64,000 bases of DNA from Tetracentron sinense (GCA_015143295.1 CM026566.1:9845072-9909071); one strand, 5' to 3'. Positions 23,629-34,461 are shown, counted from the stretch's first letter. Notes: generated by a model not told the origin, from the letters alone. A program made the numbers and translations.

Positions 23629-25006
23629 AAGACATTGAACTTTTATAACAAATGCTTCTTTTTCATTTTTCCAACTGACTAACTAGTGCACTCTTCTCTT
23701 CTGCTACTAGTTTACAAATATCTCTTTCATTTTGAATGAGTTTGAGTTTTTTGCTCAAAGAGATTTTTGTTTTAGTCAGTTTCAAACTTTCAGCATACAA
23801 CTTATCATAAGTTGTTTTCAAATCTTCATCACTTTCAGAGTCAGTTTGACTCTTCTGTAAGTCATCACTAGACTCAGTATGAATACTCTCATCACTTCTA
23901 TCCTTTTCATCAACTGCAGAGGTAGTCTCAAGAATCTCAGAAAGGGAAACAGTGAAAGCCGTATGATTTCCAGTATCTTCACTTGAAGAGGAACTGTCCG
24001 ATTCTTCATTCTCGGAATCACTGTCATCCCAACAGGCATTCATCACCTTGCCCTTACTCATCTTCTTGTTAGGACAGTTAGGTGAAATATGACCGAAGCC
24101 ATGGCATTCATAACATTGAACACCTTGGGATTTCTTGTCGCCACTCTTGGAATTTTTCTTGTTTTCCCAGGGCTTAGACTTTGACTTCTCAAAAGATTTT
24201 CCTCCCTGTTTTGGATTAAACCTCTTTTTCGTTCTAAAAAATTTTCAAAATTTTTTAACGAAGAGAGCCATTTCTTCCTCATTCATTTCTCCATCACTGT
24301 CATCCTCATCCAAAGTTTCCTTGTTGGTTTTCAAGGATAAAGATTTATTCTTCTTGGATGGACGTAGATTGAGTTCATAGGTTTGGAGTGATCCAACCAA
24401 TTCCTCAATCTTCAGAGAGTCAACATTTTTACTCTCTTCGATTGCAGTGACTTTGGGTTGAAATCTCTCTGGGATAGATCTAAGGACTTTTCTAACAATT
24501 TTGGACTCAGATATTTTCTCACCTAAATTGAAACTAGCGTTGACAATGTCACTAAGTTTTGCATAGAATTCATCAAAAGTGTCATTGTCTTCCATGTTTA
24601 GATGTTCAAATTTGGTGGTTAACATTTGGAGTTTTGAGATTTTAACAGTGGTAGTACCCTCATGGGTAATTTCAAGAATGTCTCAAGCCTCCTTTGCTGT
24701 TTCACATGAAGAAATTTGTCTGAATTCTTCAGCAGTGACTGCAGTAAAGATAGCATTGAGACCTTTAGTGTTCCATCCACTTGACTCAAGCTCTTCTCTG
24801 GTCCATTCATCAGAATATTTGACTACAGTCAAATCACCTACAGTTTTTATGGGCGTAGTCCACCCATTCTGTATAGACATCCAAATTCTCTCGTCAATAG
24901 ATTTGAGAAAGGCTCTCATTCTAGCTTTCCAATAAGCATAATTATTCCCATCAAAAAGTGGGGGATGAGACATGGATCCACCTTCTCTTAGAGTACTCAT
25001 GATCAC
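23629..25006 (-). pseudogene. SIRE-1 gag with nonsense mutations
   Basis: Begins at an ATG (25006) 48 bases inside the PBS; the downstream MSTLREGG may be the real start. It has the copia gag signature with NYAYWKARMRAFLKS, then KIVRKVLRSIPERF, then a first CCHC knuckle (CYECHGFGHISPNC), an acidic Ser-rich linker and coiled-coil sequence. Two in-frame stops interrupt it (24683-24685, where SIRE-2 has Trp; and 24245-24247, where SIRE-2 has Gln). A frameshift near 23650 separates it from pol. Dead as gag. Confidence 0.9.
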
Positions 25007-25053
25007 GGATAATACAGGATCACACTTAAGGGATTAGCCTTATCAGTGAACAA

Positions 25054-25065
25054 GCTTTGATACCA
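25054..25065 (-). promoter_or_regulatory. SIRE-1 primer binding site
   Basis: The minus strand reads TGGTATCAAAGC, the tRNA-Met-type PBS with one G-to-A change. It starts two bases after the LTR end at 25068. SIRE-2 retains the unmutated form. Confidence 0.88.
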
Positions 25066-25749
25066 ATTGAAATTTATCCAGATCAATGATCTCTAAGACC
25101 TAGAGGGGGGTGAATAGGTCTATCTAATAATTTCTAACCAATTTTAATTTTTCAATTAATATGTTTAGAAATCAATGAACAAGTCAATCAGACAATCCAC
25201 ACAAATCAAACACAGAAGATTTTTTACGTGGAAAACCCTAACGGGAATAAAAACCACGGGACCTTGTCCAGCAATAAACTTCACAATGAAAAGATATCAA
25301 GTACAAGACAAGACCTTACCAAAACAGAAACGACGTTCCTAGGTATAGACTCTTACTCTTGATTTCCACGAACCAGCAGGTTCGATCTCCGCCGTAGCAG
25401 CTTCGGTTCCACACCGACCAAATCTTTTCAAGCTACTTCAAAACCACGATCACACACGATCGATCTCCTTCCACGAAGGCTCCGGATCAAACACCGGACA
25501 CACACACACAAGGTGAAGGGTTGTGAATCAATTTAAGAAATTTCAAACCCTAGAGGGATCTGATACTGATCTGAGATCACACAATGCAAGATCAAAGGTT
25601 TAGATCTATACTTGCATTCTCTAGGATCTAAGAAAGAGGAGGGATCAACAAAGATCTAATAAAAGCAATAAGAAAAACCCTAGAAGAGTATCTCAGACCT
25701 CTACTCTTTCAAAAATATCAAAGACACGAATTAGGTCTCCAAAAGGTTG

Positions 25750-25757
25750 TTTATATA
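25750..25757 (-). promoter_or_regulatory. TATA box of SIRE-1 LTR
   Basis: The minus strand reads CCTATATAAACAA, about 46 bases downstream of the palindrome array. The same context is at 43499-43507 in SIRE-2. Confidence 0.7.
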
Positions 25758-25802
25758 GGGTTTAAAAAAGAATCCAGAAAAAGAAAAATTCTTTTTACGG
25801 GG

Positions 25803-25987
25803 ACCGATCGATCGGTGCTCACTACCGATCGCTCGGTTCAAAACGGATTGATCGGTTCTAATGACCGATCGCTCGGATATAAATCATCTCTCTGGAAAAT
25901 TTCCCCATACAAAAATTTGGTCCAGTCGATAGCCACCGATCGCTCGGTAGGCCACCGATCGATCGGTCCCAATACCGAGCGATCGGT
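25803..25987. promoter_or_regulatory. CpG-rich palindrome array in SIRE-1 LTR
   Basis: Seven or so copies of ACCGATCGATCGGT and variants. The CTCTCT-led spacer with ccatacaaaa and ccagtcgata (25888-25935) aligns with the spacers in the Tekay-O and Tekay-1 arrays although SIRE is a copia element. Confidence 0.8.
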
Positions 25988-26291
25988 TGAGACAGAATTT
26001 TGTTCAAACCATATGTCTTTTCATGTTTATTTGATTCAACTAAGATCAAATAACTTTGTTAGGTTTAAAACTATCCTCCTAGGTATGTTTAGAGTTATCT
26101 AAGCCAAAACCAACCTAGGTAGGGGTCTCTAAGTCCATTACCTGTCTAGATCCAGAGTCGAAGCTTTTTCTTCTCTTTCTTCAATCTTCTTTAAGCTTTA
26201 GCTCTTCTCTTCTGACAAGTTGAACATGACTCGACTCACATGACCTATCTAATGATCACGGAATTTGCCAACACCTATTTAGGGATTTACA

Positions 26292-26534
26292 TAGAGGATT
26301 TGGGGGATTAGAAGAGAGGAGAAAGGGTTTCCTAAGCTAGGGTTTTGCTTTTGGAGAAGAATCAAAGGGGTTTTGAGACCCTAGAGCACTTCAAGTCCAG
26401 TTTTTCTCCAAGATCACGGCTCAGGCACTCGTGGAGAGCGTTCCCCAAGCTAGGGCAGCACCTCACGGTCGTTTTTGGAAGGGGTTTCTTCCTCATTTCT
26501 TCAAGGTCGGTAATTCTTACTACCCTCCTAGTTA
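26292..26534 (+). repeat. Tekay-H LTR, part 1
   Basis: Plus-oriented Tekay-type LTR leader (aaccctag-rich, caagctagggcagca) closely resembling the Tekay-2 LTR at about 31060-31310. SIRE-1 truncates it on the left and sLTR-b interrupts it on the right. It continues at 30105 and 40298. Confidence 0.85.
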
Positions 26535-26938
26535 TGTAACGCCCCAAAATACCACCTAGGAGTTAGGCTATATTTGGGCTCGTTACCTACCATACAATCA
26601 TCCTGCGGAAGCATATAAGGCAAGCTAAATAGTGAACTGAAAATTTTCTTTAATAACTTAACTGTATTCCAAGTACAACTATTTGCAATAAATGAATAGA
26701 AACTGAAACATGTACAAGCAATCCTTCACCTGGGTTACAAACTCAAGTGATACAAAATCCCCAGACATAAAACCCAAAATACATGTCTCTCTCACTCTCT
26801 GCCCAACCATGGGGTCACGTGTCAAACCCCCAACATCTGGATGACCACCCGAGCAATCTCCTGTTCCCCATGAGTCGCCTCGTTTCAAAGAAAGGAGTAC
26901 ATGTATCGTATAGCGTACCTGCCGACATAACATGTACG

Positions 26939-26959
26939 GCTGAGCATGGAATACTCAGC
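26939..26959. repeat. Conserved inverted repeat in sLTR-b
   Basis: GCTGAG and CTCAGC arms around a 9-base loop. On the minus strand a CGGCAG/GTACGC donor-like site follows. Confidence 0.72.
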
Positions 26960-27109
26960 GAGCAAAATCTACTAGCTAACAATGCTATTATAATCACAAT
27001 ATTTAATACAGTGCGTAAAAGAATACAAATCACCAAATCCATGCTTAAAACCCGTCATGAAAAACCTTTCATAAAACTTGTTCTTTTCATGGAAAACAAA
27101 CCCTCTCAT

Positions 27110-27310
27110 GTATGCTTATGAGTTCTTATGAATGCTTGTGAGCCTCATGTTTTCTTATGAATTCTTGTGAGCTTAGAGTTCTTGTGAGCTTGTGAGTACT
27201 TGTGAGCTTATGAGCTTCTTGTGAGCTTATGAGTACTTGTGAGCTTATGAGTACTTGTGAGCTTCTTGTGAGCTTATGATCCTTGTGAGCTTGTTCTCCT
27301 TGGAGACATA
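27110..27310. repeat. Degenerate minisatellite in sLTR-b leader
   Basis: Repeated cttgtgagcttatgagta words, about 10-20 bp units of variable order, in the part of the LTR where other Tekay families have their own minisatellite. Confidence 0.7.
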
Positions 27311-28574
27311 TGCAAGATCTTAGACTTGTGAGTTTCTTATGAGTTCTTGAAAAGCCTTGCGAGACTTATGATCCGTGGAGTTTATGTGAGATCTTAGACT
27401 TGATCCTTGTGAGCATGAAGTAACCGATCTTAGAATGCCAACCCAAAGTTTGGCTTAGTCAACTCTTATGCATCTATGATTCTTGCTTATGAATGCCTTT
27501 GAAAACCCTTCTTATGATTTCTTGAAATTCATGCTTATGAGAAAACCACGGTCGTGCAATACTTATCGTGCGTGGAGTGCTTGTGAGCAGTATAACATCT
27601 ATGTGGAAAGCTTTAACTAATTAAACATGTTCATGCAAGGCATAATGATCATTATAGTATACTTGAATGCCTTAATTAACTCATATGGTTCATACAAGGT
27701 ATATTAGCATCATAGCATACTTAGACAATTCTAGAATGTAGAACATTTCATTCATTGCATCACATCATAACAATCATGGCTTCTAAACCTAATTCATCAT
27801 ATCACACTTAAAATCATGGTTTATTGGAGGATAATAATACTTACACACTAGCATAACAACATTCATCCCTTTCATTGGAAAACCCCAAAATCATAAACCC
27901 TTATTTACTTGTTTGATCATGTTCTAGTTCACCCAAAATTCCCACACTTAACATTTGTATCATAGTATACTTGAAACCATGTTTCATTTAGAGATACTAT
28001 CATTTACTTACAAGTATAGCCATGTTCATTCTTGTTATTGAAAAACCCCCAATTTATAAACTACTATTTGTCTATTTGATCATAATGTAGAAAAACCCCC
28101 AATTTATAAACCCCTTTTTATCATCTTTTCATATTTTGCACAATACCAAAGTTAGATAGGTAGAATCACTAACATTCCATTCAAACATACTTTCATTCAC
28201 ATTTAGATCTTGGCATCCTAGTAAAGCTAAATCACCCATTGGGTCATCTTTTCCCATCCATGTATGATAACAAAGCTAGATAGTAGTTTTACTAACCTCT
28301 TAGAATCAATTTCTAGGTTGAAGGAAACCCCTTGAGAAAAATCCTCACTTGATTGGAATGATCGAAGCTTGATTTGGAGAAGATCAAACCCTTGTTGAAG
28401 CTTTTCTTGATTCCAAAACAAACCCTATTTGGAATCCTCAAGATCCTCTTCTTCTCTTTCTAGGAACTCTCCTTGGTTTAGGGTAAACCAAAAACCCTCC
28501 TAAAGTCTTCTATTTATAGTGTAAGGGGTGAAAAACCCCAAAAAAATCGCATCCAAGACAGTAAAATCCCGCAT

Positions 28575-28740
28575 CTACGATCGTTCGTAGCGATTTACGA
28601 TCGATCGTAGCCTTCTACGATCGATCGTAGCTTTCTACGATCAATCGTAGTTTCACCCGAGAGTTTCCAGCATTTCTGGAGATTTACAAACGATCGTAGC
28701 AACTCTACGATCGTTCGTAGGGTCCCTACGAGCGATCGCA
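28575..28740. promoter_or_regulatory. Variant palindrome array in sLTR-b (CTACGATCGATCGTAG type)
   Basis: About seven copies of the 16-bp palindrome CTACGATCGATCGTAG or variants, at the same place as the ACCGATCGATCGGT arrays in other LTRs. The GATCGATC core is shared but the arms differ. Confidence 0.75.
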
Positions 28741-30104
28741 ACTTTTGCAGAAAGTTTTCAGCATTTTTGCGTTTTCGTATTTTGGCAATAACTTTTGACT
28801 CGCTCGTCCGTTTTTGACGATTCAACTTGCGTTGGATTTGTCTTTCGAAGGAGAACAACTTTGGTGTTTTACACAATTTCTAGTTCTCTATATTTCTTAG
28901 ACCAGTTTGCCCCTAAAGCTGACTGATCCGAAACTGGGTTTCGTCAGTCCAAATTTTAAACCGACCCGACTTCAGAAATCGGTCTTTTGACCTAACACCA
29001 ACTCAAAACCAAGACAAGTGATCAACATGAACCCCGAAGAGGGTTAAATTACCTTTCCAAAAATCCAAGAATCTCTTGATTCCGATGAGCCTTGTGAACA
29101 GTAGGGCTATTTAAAGTCAAGGGTATGCTAAGGCATTCCCATTCTTGACACTTAGAACATAAGGAGTGTTTCACACTCCTTTCCTTCGGTTCCAAAACCA
29201 TACTAACACCTCATGACTCATTAATCCATAGGTTTTTAACACACCTAGGTGATCATGGGGCACACCCCAACATGCATGAGAGGCCCCGGTCTCTTTATGC
29301 CTCGCGTAACAACACTATTCACTCGCAACTCATTAACACTTAGGGTACCTTATACCCATGTTTTTACCCACTTAGAGTATGTCATACTCTTATTTTTTCA
29401 TCCAAACACCCAACAATAAACACTTAAACTAATTTGACTACTCTTATCATGCCCCTTAACCAAGTCACATAAATGGCCCTCAGCCTTTACAAGACTTGTG
29501 CCCATGGTGCTATTCAAAACATTGTGAAATGGTTTCCTGGTGGTTCTACATTCACACTTATGGTATTTTATACCCTAAATACTTGAGTATTATTATACTC
29601 TTGTTTTGAGGCTCAACATACACATATAAAGTCTTCACTTCACTTCCCCCAATATCAAGAACACATGGTAGGTCTTAAGCCTTTTAATGCATTGTACACT
29701 AACCCTATTCACCTTCAACCCTTTAAGCCCTTAGGGTATTTTACACACCCTACTTCTATTCTCATAACTCACGACCATAGGTTCTAAAACCAAACTGAGG
29801 TAACCTATTGGGCACAACCCATATGCATGGGAGGCCCCGGCCGCCACAAATCCCTTGAATCAACATTATTCATACCACTATACATTTAATGCTTTGAGTA
29901 TGGTTTTATACTCTTTGCATGTTTTCTCAAAACACCTTACACTTCTTGATTCTAACATGAAACTCACATCGCACTTAGGCTATGAGGGAAACCCTCACTC
30001 TCATTAACCAAACCCAACTTATAATAAGGGCATTTGGCCCTTACAATACTAGTGTCCTCGGCACAATTCACTTGAACAGTGAACCAAATTTCCGGGGTTC
30101 TACA

Positions 30105-30427
30105 AGTTATAGTTCCTCTTTTCCCTTTATTTCTTTTGATTTTCTTTCATTTACACATGTGCTATGAGATGGATGGTTGTGAATGGTGAATGGAGATGGA
30201 ATGGGCGATTGGATGCCAAGGGTTGTGTTGTGATGATTAAAATGGGGAGGGCATTGTATCCATAACAAACACACCTTTATGATGTGAGTAAACTCACCTA
30301 GAAAAGCATGATTTAGGTTTAAATGAATAATGAATAATGAACACACCATGTTTGATGAAATACCAAGGTGAATTAAATGAGTTGTAAATTAGGAAATACA
30401 TGCCTAATAAATTATGAATATTGATGA
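30105..30427 (+). repeat. Tekay-H LTR, part 2
   Basis: Begins with the AGTTA duplication and continues the Tekay-H LTR, parallel to Tekay-2 LTR 31306-31640. It ends at GATGA (30423-30427), the left target duplication of Tekay-2. Confidence 0.85.
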
Positions 30428-30642
30428 TGTAGAGCCCTAGACTTTTTCATGCTTAATACATGACACTTTCGTTGTCATCTTGCCTTTTTAAGAGGTATGA
30501 ATAATAAATGAGGAAGAATTTGGAAATTTCAAAATGTCAGAATTGTTCCTCTTCGAAGTACGAACACAACGCAAGTTGAATCGTCAAAATCGGACGAACG
30601 AGTCAAAAGATATGGCCAAAACAGTCTGTACCTATAGGAAAT

Positions 30643-30970
30643 TGTAGCACAGACAACGTACTCTGATAACGTATACTGTGTGCATCCGTTGTACAACTCA
30701 CCACGGGCACGTTGTGCAGCTCACCATGGGTACGTTGTACAACTCACCACGGGCACGCTGTACATGAGACAACGGACTACGGGCTTAGCACTATGCACGA
30801 CACAACGTGACAACGGGTTCGTCACCCTTGACAACGGACAACGAGTCGGCACTATTCACGGCACCACGAGTTGGCACTATTCACGGCACCACGAGTTGCA
30901 CTATTCACAGCACCACGAGTTGGCACTATTCACAGCACAATGTGTTCAGCACTATTCACGGTCCTCGCGT
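30643..30970. promoter_or_regulatory. Family-specific repeat array in Tekay-2 5' LTR
   Basis: Irregular repeats: acaactcaccacgggcacg units, then 24-25 bp units containing CACGAGTTGGCACTATTCAC. It takes the place of the GATCGATC palindrome arrays of other Tekay LTRs, between the conserved acgcaagttgaatcg box and the cagtaagggtattacgg box. The 3' LTR has one extra unit. Confidence 0.75.
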
Positions 30971-31890
30971 CATTGCTGAAATCCCAGTAAGGGTATTACG
31001 GTCTTTTGGTCAGTTCACTCTTACCTTAAGAGTTTAACCCGAGCCTTTAGGGCTTCATTCGACACTTAGAGAGTTTGATAGAATAGGAGAAAGGGGAGAA
31101 GGCGATTCCAACCTAGGGTTTCCATTTTGGAGAGAAATCAAAGGGGTTTTGAAACCCTAGATCAACCTCAAGCCCGTTTTCTTCAAGATTTCGGTTCAGG
31201 CATTGTGGAGCTCGCGATCCAAGCTAGGGCAGCAGCTACACAGTCATTTGGAAAGAGGGTTTCTTCCTCACCTCTTCAAGGTCGGTGCTTCTTACTACCC
31301 TCCTAGTTATAGTTCCTCTTTCCCCTTCTTTTCTTTTGATTTTCTTTCATTTACACATGTGTCATGAGATGGATGAATGGTGAATGGAGAATGGTAAATG
31401 TTGAATGGTGAATGGAGATGGAATGGGCGATTGGATGCCAATGGTTGTGTGTGATGAACAAATGGGGAAAGGCATTGTTTCAATAATGAACATACATGTA
31501 TGATTTGAGAAAAACCCATTTAGAAAAGCATGTTGTAGGGTAAATCCATAATGAACACACCATGTTTGATGAAATGCCAAGGTGAATAAAGTGAGCTGCA
31601 AATTAGTAAATTCATGCCTAATAAATTATGAATATCGCTAGGGCCCATGATAGTGTGTTTCCTGCTTTCCCTAAATGCTATGAATATTGAATTGCTCAAT
31701 CTTTAATGTTATGTGTGTTGTGAAATTTCCCAAATGTCATGTTTAAATTTAAATGCAAGTATGTACACGGTTCCCACGAGCACGGCATGCATGACATGAG
31801 TTATCGAGGTTTCCAAGAAGATGGATAGAGGTGGGGCATATCCTACGATATGTTTTACCTCGCTTTTCACAAGTAGACAAGAACCAACAT

Positions 31891-32050
31891 TCCACGAGGG
31901 GTCTCCCCTCACTCACAAGTGCATATCATAAAGAAGGGTCTCCCTTCCCTCGTAAGTACATACATATCATAAAGAAGGGTCTCCCTTCCCTCGCAAGTGC
32001 ATTGCATAAAGAAGGGTCTCCCTTCCCTCTCAAGGCATCTCACAAGTGCA
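31891..32050. repeat. Minisatellite in Tekay-2 5' LTR leader
   Basis: Three to four units of about 35-42 bp containing AAGAAGGGTCTCCCTTCC. Also present in the 3' LTR (about 39409-39565) and in Tekay-H (about 40552-40705). Confidence 0.85.
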
Positions 32051-32342
32051 TCTCACAAGTTACATGATCACAAGCAAGCATGCATGACATGACACGACAC
32101 GACATACAAGAATCAAGCAAGATAGACAAGACAAGCTTTCAAGTACGAAAAGATAATTCAAGTCAAGTCAAGTGCACGATGTTTTCAAGAGGATTTATCG
32201 GTTTTCTACGAATTACAAGCATGATTATAAACTGTTTTACTTCCTTGTATGATATGAATTGTTTCCGCTTGACATATATGAATTGCTCCTGATTATGTAT
32301 TGCTATTTCTATGCTATAATTGTTGTTTAGTATTTAGTACCC

Positions 32343-32363
32343 GCTGAGTATTCCATGCTCAGC
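32343..32363. repeat. Conserved inverted repeat in Tekay-2 5' LTR
   Basis: GCTGAG and CTCAGC arms around a 9-base loop, 21 bases before the GT of the donor-like site at 32384. The 3' LTR copy (39856-39876) has one arm base changed. Confidence 0.75.
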
Positions 32364-32788
32364 CGTACTTCTTATGTCGGCAGGTTCTGAGGGAGCCGCT
32401 GCTCCATTTGATGTTTGTGCTCCGGGTCCATGGGTGGAAGAGGAGTACGTCGAGGAACCTTTGGAGGAACCTCCAGTAGAGGGTTACCATTAGGTGGTGG
32501 TAGATTCTGAGTGGATTAGCTGTGGGTGAGATGAGAGTCAGATTTATGTATTTTGGCGGGCATGTCCGCACTTTCTTTTGGTTACTTTTTGTATAAACTT
32601 GGATTTGCGTATGTATATACATAGAGGTTTGGTAGTCTTCCGCTGTGCTATGTTAGAGTATGTTTCCGCTGTTTATTCCCCTATTGTATATGCTCTGTGG
32701 GTTTTGCAGGTTAGTTGTCAAGCAAGTCATGATTAGTCATCCAAAGTTCACTCTAACTCCTAGGGTGGGTTTTGGGTCGCGACAGAAG

Positions 32789-32800
32789 TGGTATCAGAGC
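32789..32800 (+). promoter_or_regulatory. Tekay-2 primer binding site
   Basis: TGGTATCAGAGC, tRNA-Met type, four bases after the LTR end. Confidence 0.93.
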
Positions 32801-33147
32801 TTAGGCTTTAGGTCTCTAGGGTCACTTAGAATCTTATACCACGGCTTGACAAGAGCATATGTTGGGAAACAAGTTAGGAAGAAAGTAAGTCGGAAGAGAG
32901 TCATGATTCCAAGTGTAAGACTAAAACTTTAGTCTTGGTCCAAATGGTTGTTTCAACCAAGTACGGGTCCTAGGGACGCTAGAATACCAAAGTATAAGTA
33001 TAATATTATGATATACTCTGATGACTTGATGTGATGTATACTAGTACTATAAAAATTTATACAAGTTGAATTATTGTGAAATGGCACCGAGATAAATTGT
33101 AGTTTCAAGAAGACTCATGTGGTGTTATTATTCTCAGGACTTTAGTC
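32801..33147 (+). other. Tekay-2 leader before gag
   Basis: Non-coding, 347 bases. It ends with TTATTCTCAG|GACTTTAG directly before the gag ATG, a good 3' splice-site shape. Tekay-1 has CTCAG|GATT in the same place. With the LTR donor at 32384 this would give a leader intron of about 754 bases that removes the PBS from the spliced mRNA. Confidence 0.5.
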
Positions 33148-34461
33148 ATGAGACGGAACACACGGGGTCGTGGGCCACATACCAGAGCTTCCTCTTCTTC
33201 ACGGGATGAGGATGAGCAGCCGGACCTCTCTCAGGTCTTAGGCTCCATTGCTGAGACACTTGCCATACTGGCGGCTCGGCAAACTATACCGGCATCAGCG
33301 ATACCTACTCCACCGCCCGGAGCTCCAGTACATCGTACAGCTGGAGTTGAGGCATTCCGGAGATTGAGGCCTCCATCCTTCCATGGGAGTGTGGACCCTC
33401 TTATTGCGGAGGCTTGGATTCTCCAGGTGGAGAAAATATTCACAGTTCTCTCTCCTACAGAGGAAGAGAAAGTAGCGTGGGCAGTTTTCATGCTAGAGGG
33501 TGAAGCCCACCATTGGTGGTTGTCCGCATTGAGGACGCGAGATTTGACTATGCAAGGTCAACCTTGGACTTGGGAGGAGTTCAAAGATACTTTTTACAAG
33601 AAGTATTTTCCGATCGATGCACGGGAAAAGAAGGAGAGAGAATTCATCAACCTTGAGCAAGGTTCGATGGCTGTGGCCGCTTATGAGGCCAAGTTCTCAG
33701 AGTTGTCGAGATTTGCGCCTCATATGGTTGCTACAGAGGCAATGAAGGCGAGAAGATTCGAGCAAGGGCTCAAGGATGTTATTATGGAAAAGGTTTCCAT
33801 TTTCAGGCATGCTACCTACACTGAAGTGGTAGACAAGGCCTTATTAGTCGAGGCCAATTCTGAAGCGGTGTCTAAGAAGAGAGAGTTGGCGAGAGGCCAA
33901 GCCAATAGTCCAGCACCTCCAGAGAGGCGGGCTCGTACCGGCCCTTATCAGTATACATGGCCAGCACCACCGATGAGGCCGACTTATGCGGCCCCAGCAC
34001 CACGGCAGTACTTGCCACAGGCACCTCGACCTCAGGCTCTTCCGGCCCCTCCGGCCTACACATATCAGGTCTGCACTTCATGCGGCAAAAGGCATCCGGC
34101 AGGAGATTGCCGAAGAGCATCTGGTGGTTGTTATCATTGCGGTCGCCAAGGCCACATGATCAGGGATTGCCCTAGCCGGCATTTACCAGGCCAGTCTCAG
34201 GGTAGTAGGCCCCCAGCACGTCCAGTAGGATCATATCAGGCGTCATCTCAGACTACCCGGTCTACGCCTCAGTCTCGCCAGGCAAACCAGGGGCGAGTTT
34301 TTGCCTTGACAGAGGGTGATGCACTTGCTTCTGATGATGTGGTGCAAGGTACGCTGTTAGAGTTAACTTCGTTATTCGTGATTATTATGTTATGCTCTAT
34401 TCTCTGTGTATGTACTTGGCATGTTATATATGTATATATACCTACATGTATACACTGTTGA
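33148..34461 (+). CDS. Tekay-2 gag
   Basis: 437-codon frame from ATGAGACGG, the same start as in Tekay-1. The structural protein forms the virus-like particle. Basic N-terminus (RRNTRGRGPHTR); a retrotransposon gag domain at about residues 105-210 with HHWWLSALRTRD, FYKKYFP, FINLEQGSMAVAAYEAKFSEL and RFAPHM; a Pro/Ala-rich linker; a CTSCGKRHPAGDC knuckle then a CYHCGRQGHMIRDC CCHC knuckle at about 309-341; and a Gln/Ser-rich tail. Homology to other gags ends at residue 400 (34348). The last 36 codons come from the probable intron and include a hydrophobic stretch (LTSLFVIIMLCSILCV), so two gag C-termini are possible depending on splicing. Confidence 0.93.
   Translation: MRRNTRGRGPHTRASSSSRDEDEQPDLSQVLGSIAETLAILAARQTIPASAIPTPPPGAPVHRTAGVEAFRRLRPPSFHGSVDPLIAEAWILQVEKIFTVLSPTEEEKVAWAVFMLEGEAHHWWLSALRTRDLTMQGQPWTWEEFKDTFYKKYFPIDAREKKEREFINLEQGSMAVAAYEAKFSELSRFAPHMVATEAMKARRFEQGLKDVIMEKVSIFRHATYTEVVDKALLVEANSEAVSKKRELARGQANSPAPPERRARTGPYQYTWPAPPMRPTYAAPAPRQYLPQAPRPQALPAPPAYTYQVCTSCGKRHPAGDCRRASGGCYHCGRQGHMIRDCPSRHLPGQSQGSRPPARPVGSYQASSQTTRSTPQSRQANQGRVFALTEGDALASDDVVQGTLLELTSLFVIIMLCSILCVCTWHVIYVYIPTCIHC

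Larger units (their letters stand above)
25068..26291 (-). repeat. SIRE-1 5' LTR (1224 bp)
   Basis: Inner end TTTCA matches SIRE-2. The outer end could be read as TGTTGGCAAATTCC (26273), but similarity to SIRE-2 continues 18 bases further to TGTAAATCC (26291), where homology to the surrounding Tekay-H LTR resumes. I therefore place the terminus at 26291. It contains the palindrome array (25803-25987) and a TATA box (25750-25757). The 3' LTR partner is not present before the gap at 14496. Confidence 0.85.
26535..30104 (-). mobile_element. sLTR-b: long solo Tekay-type LTR (3570 bp)
   Basis: On the minus strand it begins TGTAGAACCCCGG and ends GGGGCGTTACA. Perfect duplications AGTTA lie at 26530-26534 and 30105-30109, and Tekay-H continues on each side. 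There is no PBS or coding sequence, hence a solo LTR. It is longer than the others because of about 1.2 kb of extra U3-side sequence (about 28900-30100). Inside: the conserved box near 28795-28850, a CTACGATCGATCGTAG array (28575-28740), a TATA box CTATAAATAG (about 28510-28520), gcttatgagtacttgtga repeats (about 27110-27310) and the inverted repeat (26939-26959). Confidence 0.92.
30428..32784 (+). repeat. Tekay-2 5' LTR (2357 bp)
   Basis: TGTAGAGCCCTAG...GGGTCGCGACA. In order: the conserved upstream box (30563-30622), a family-specific array rich in CACGAGTTG and ACTATTCAC words (about 30643-30970), an aaccctag-rich leader, a minisatellite with aagaagggtctccctt (31891-32050), the inverted repeat (32343-32363), a donor-like CGGCAG/GTTC (32384) and a TTTTGCAG/G site (32709). 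Frames of up to 99 codons here are repeat translations. Confidence 0.95.

Noticed and set aside
30680-30979. 99-codon plus-strand frame in the Tekay-2 LTR (also 38175-38510)
   Set aside because: It lies wholly in the LTR repeat array and its peptide is a repeat of HHELALFTA-like units.
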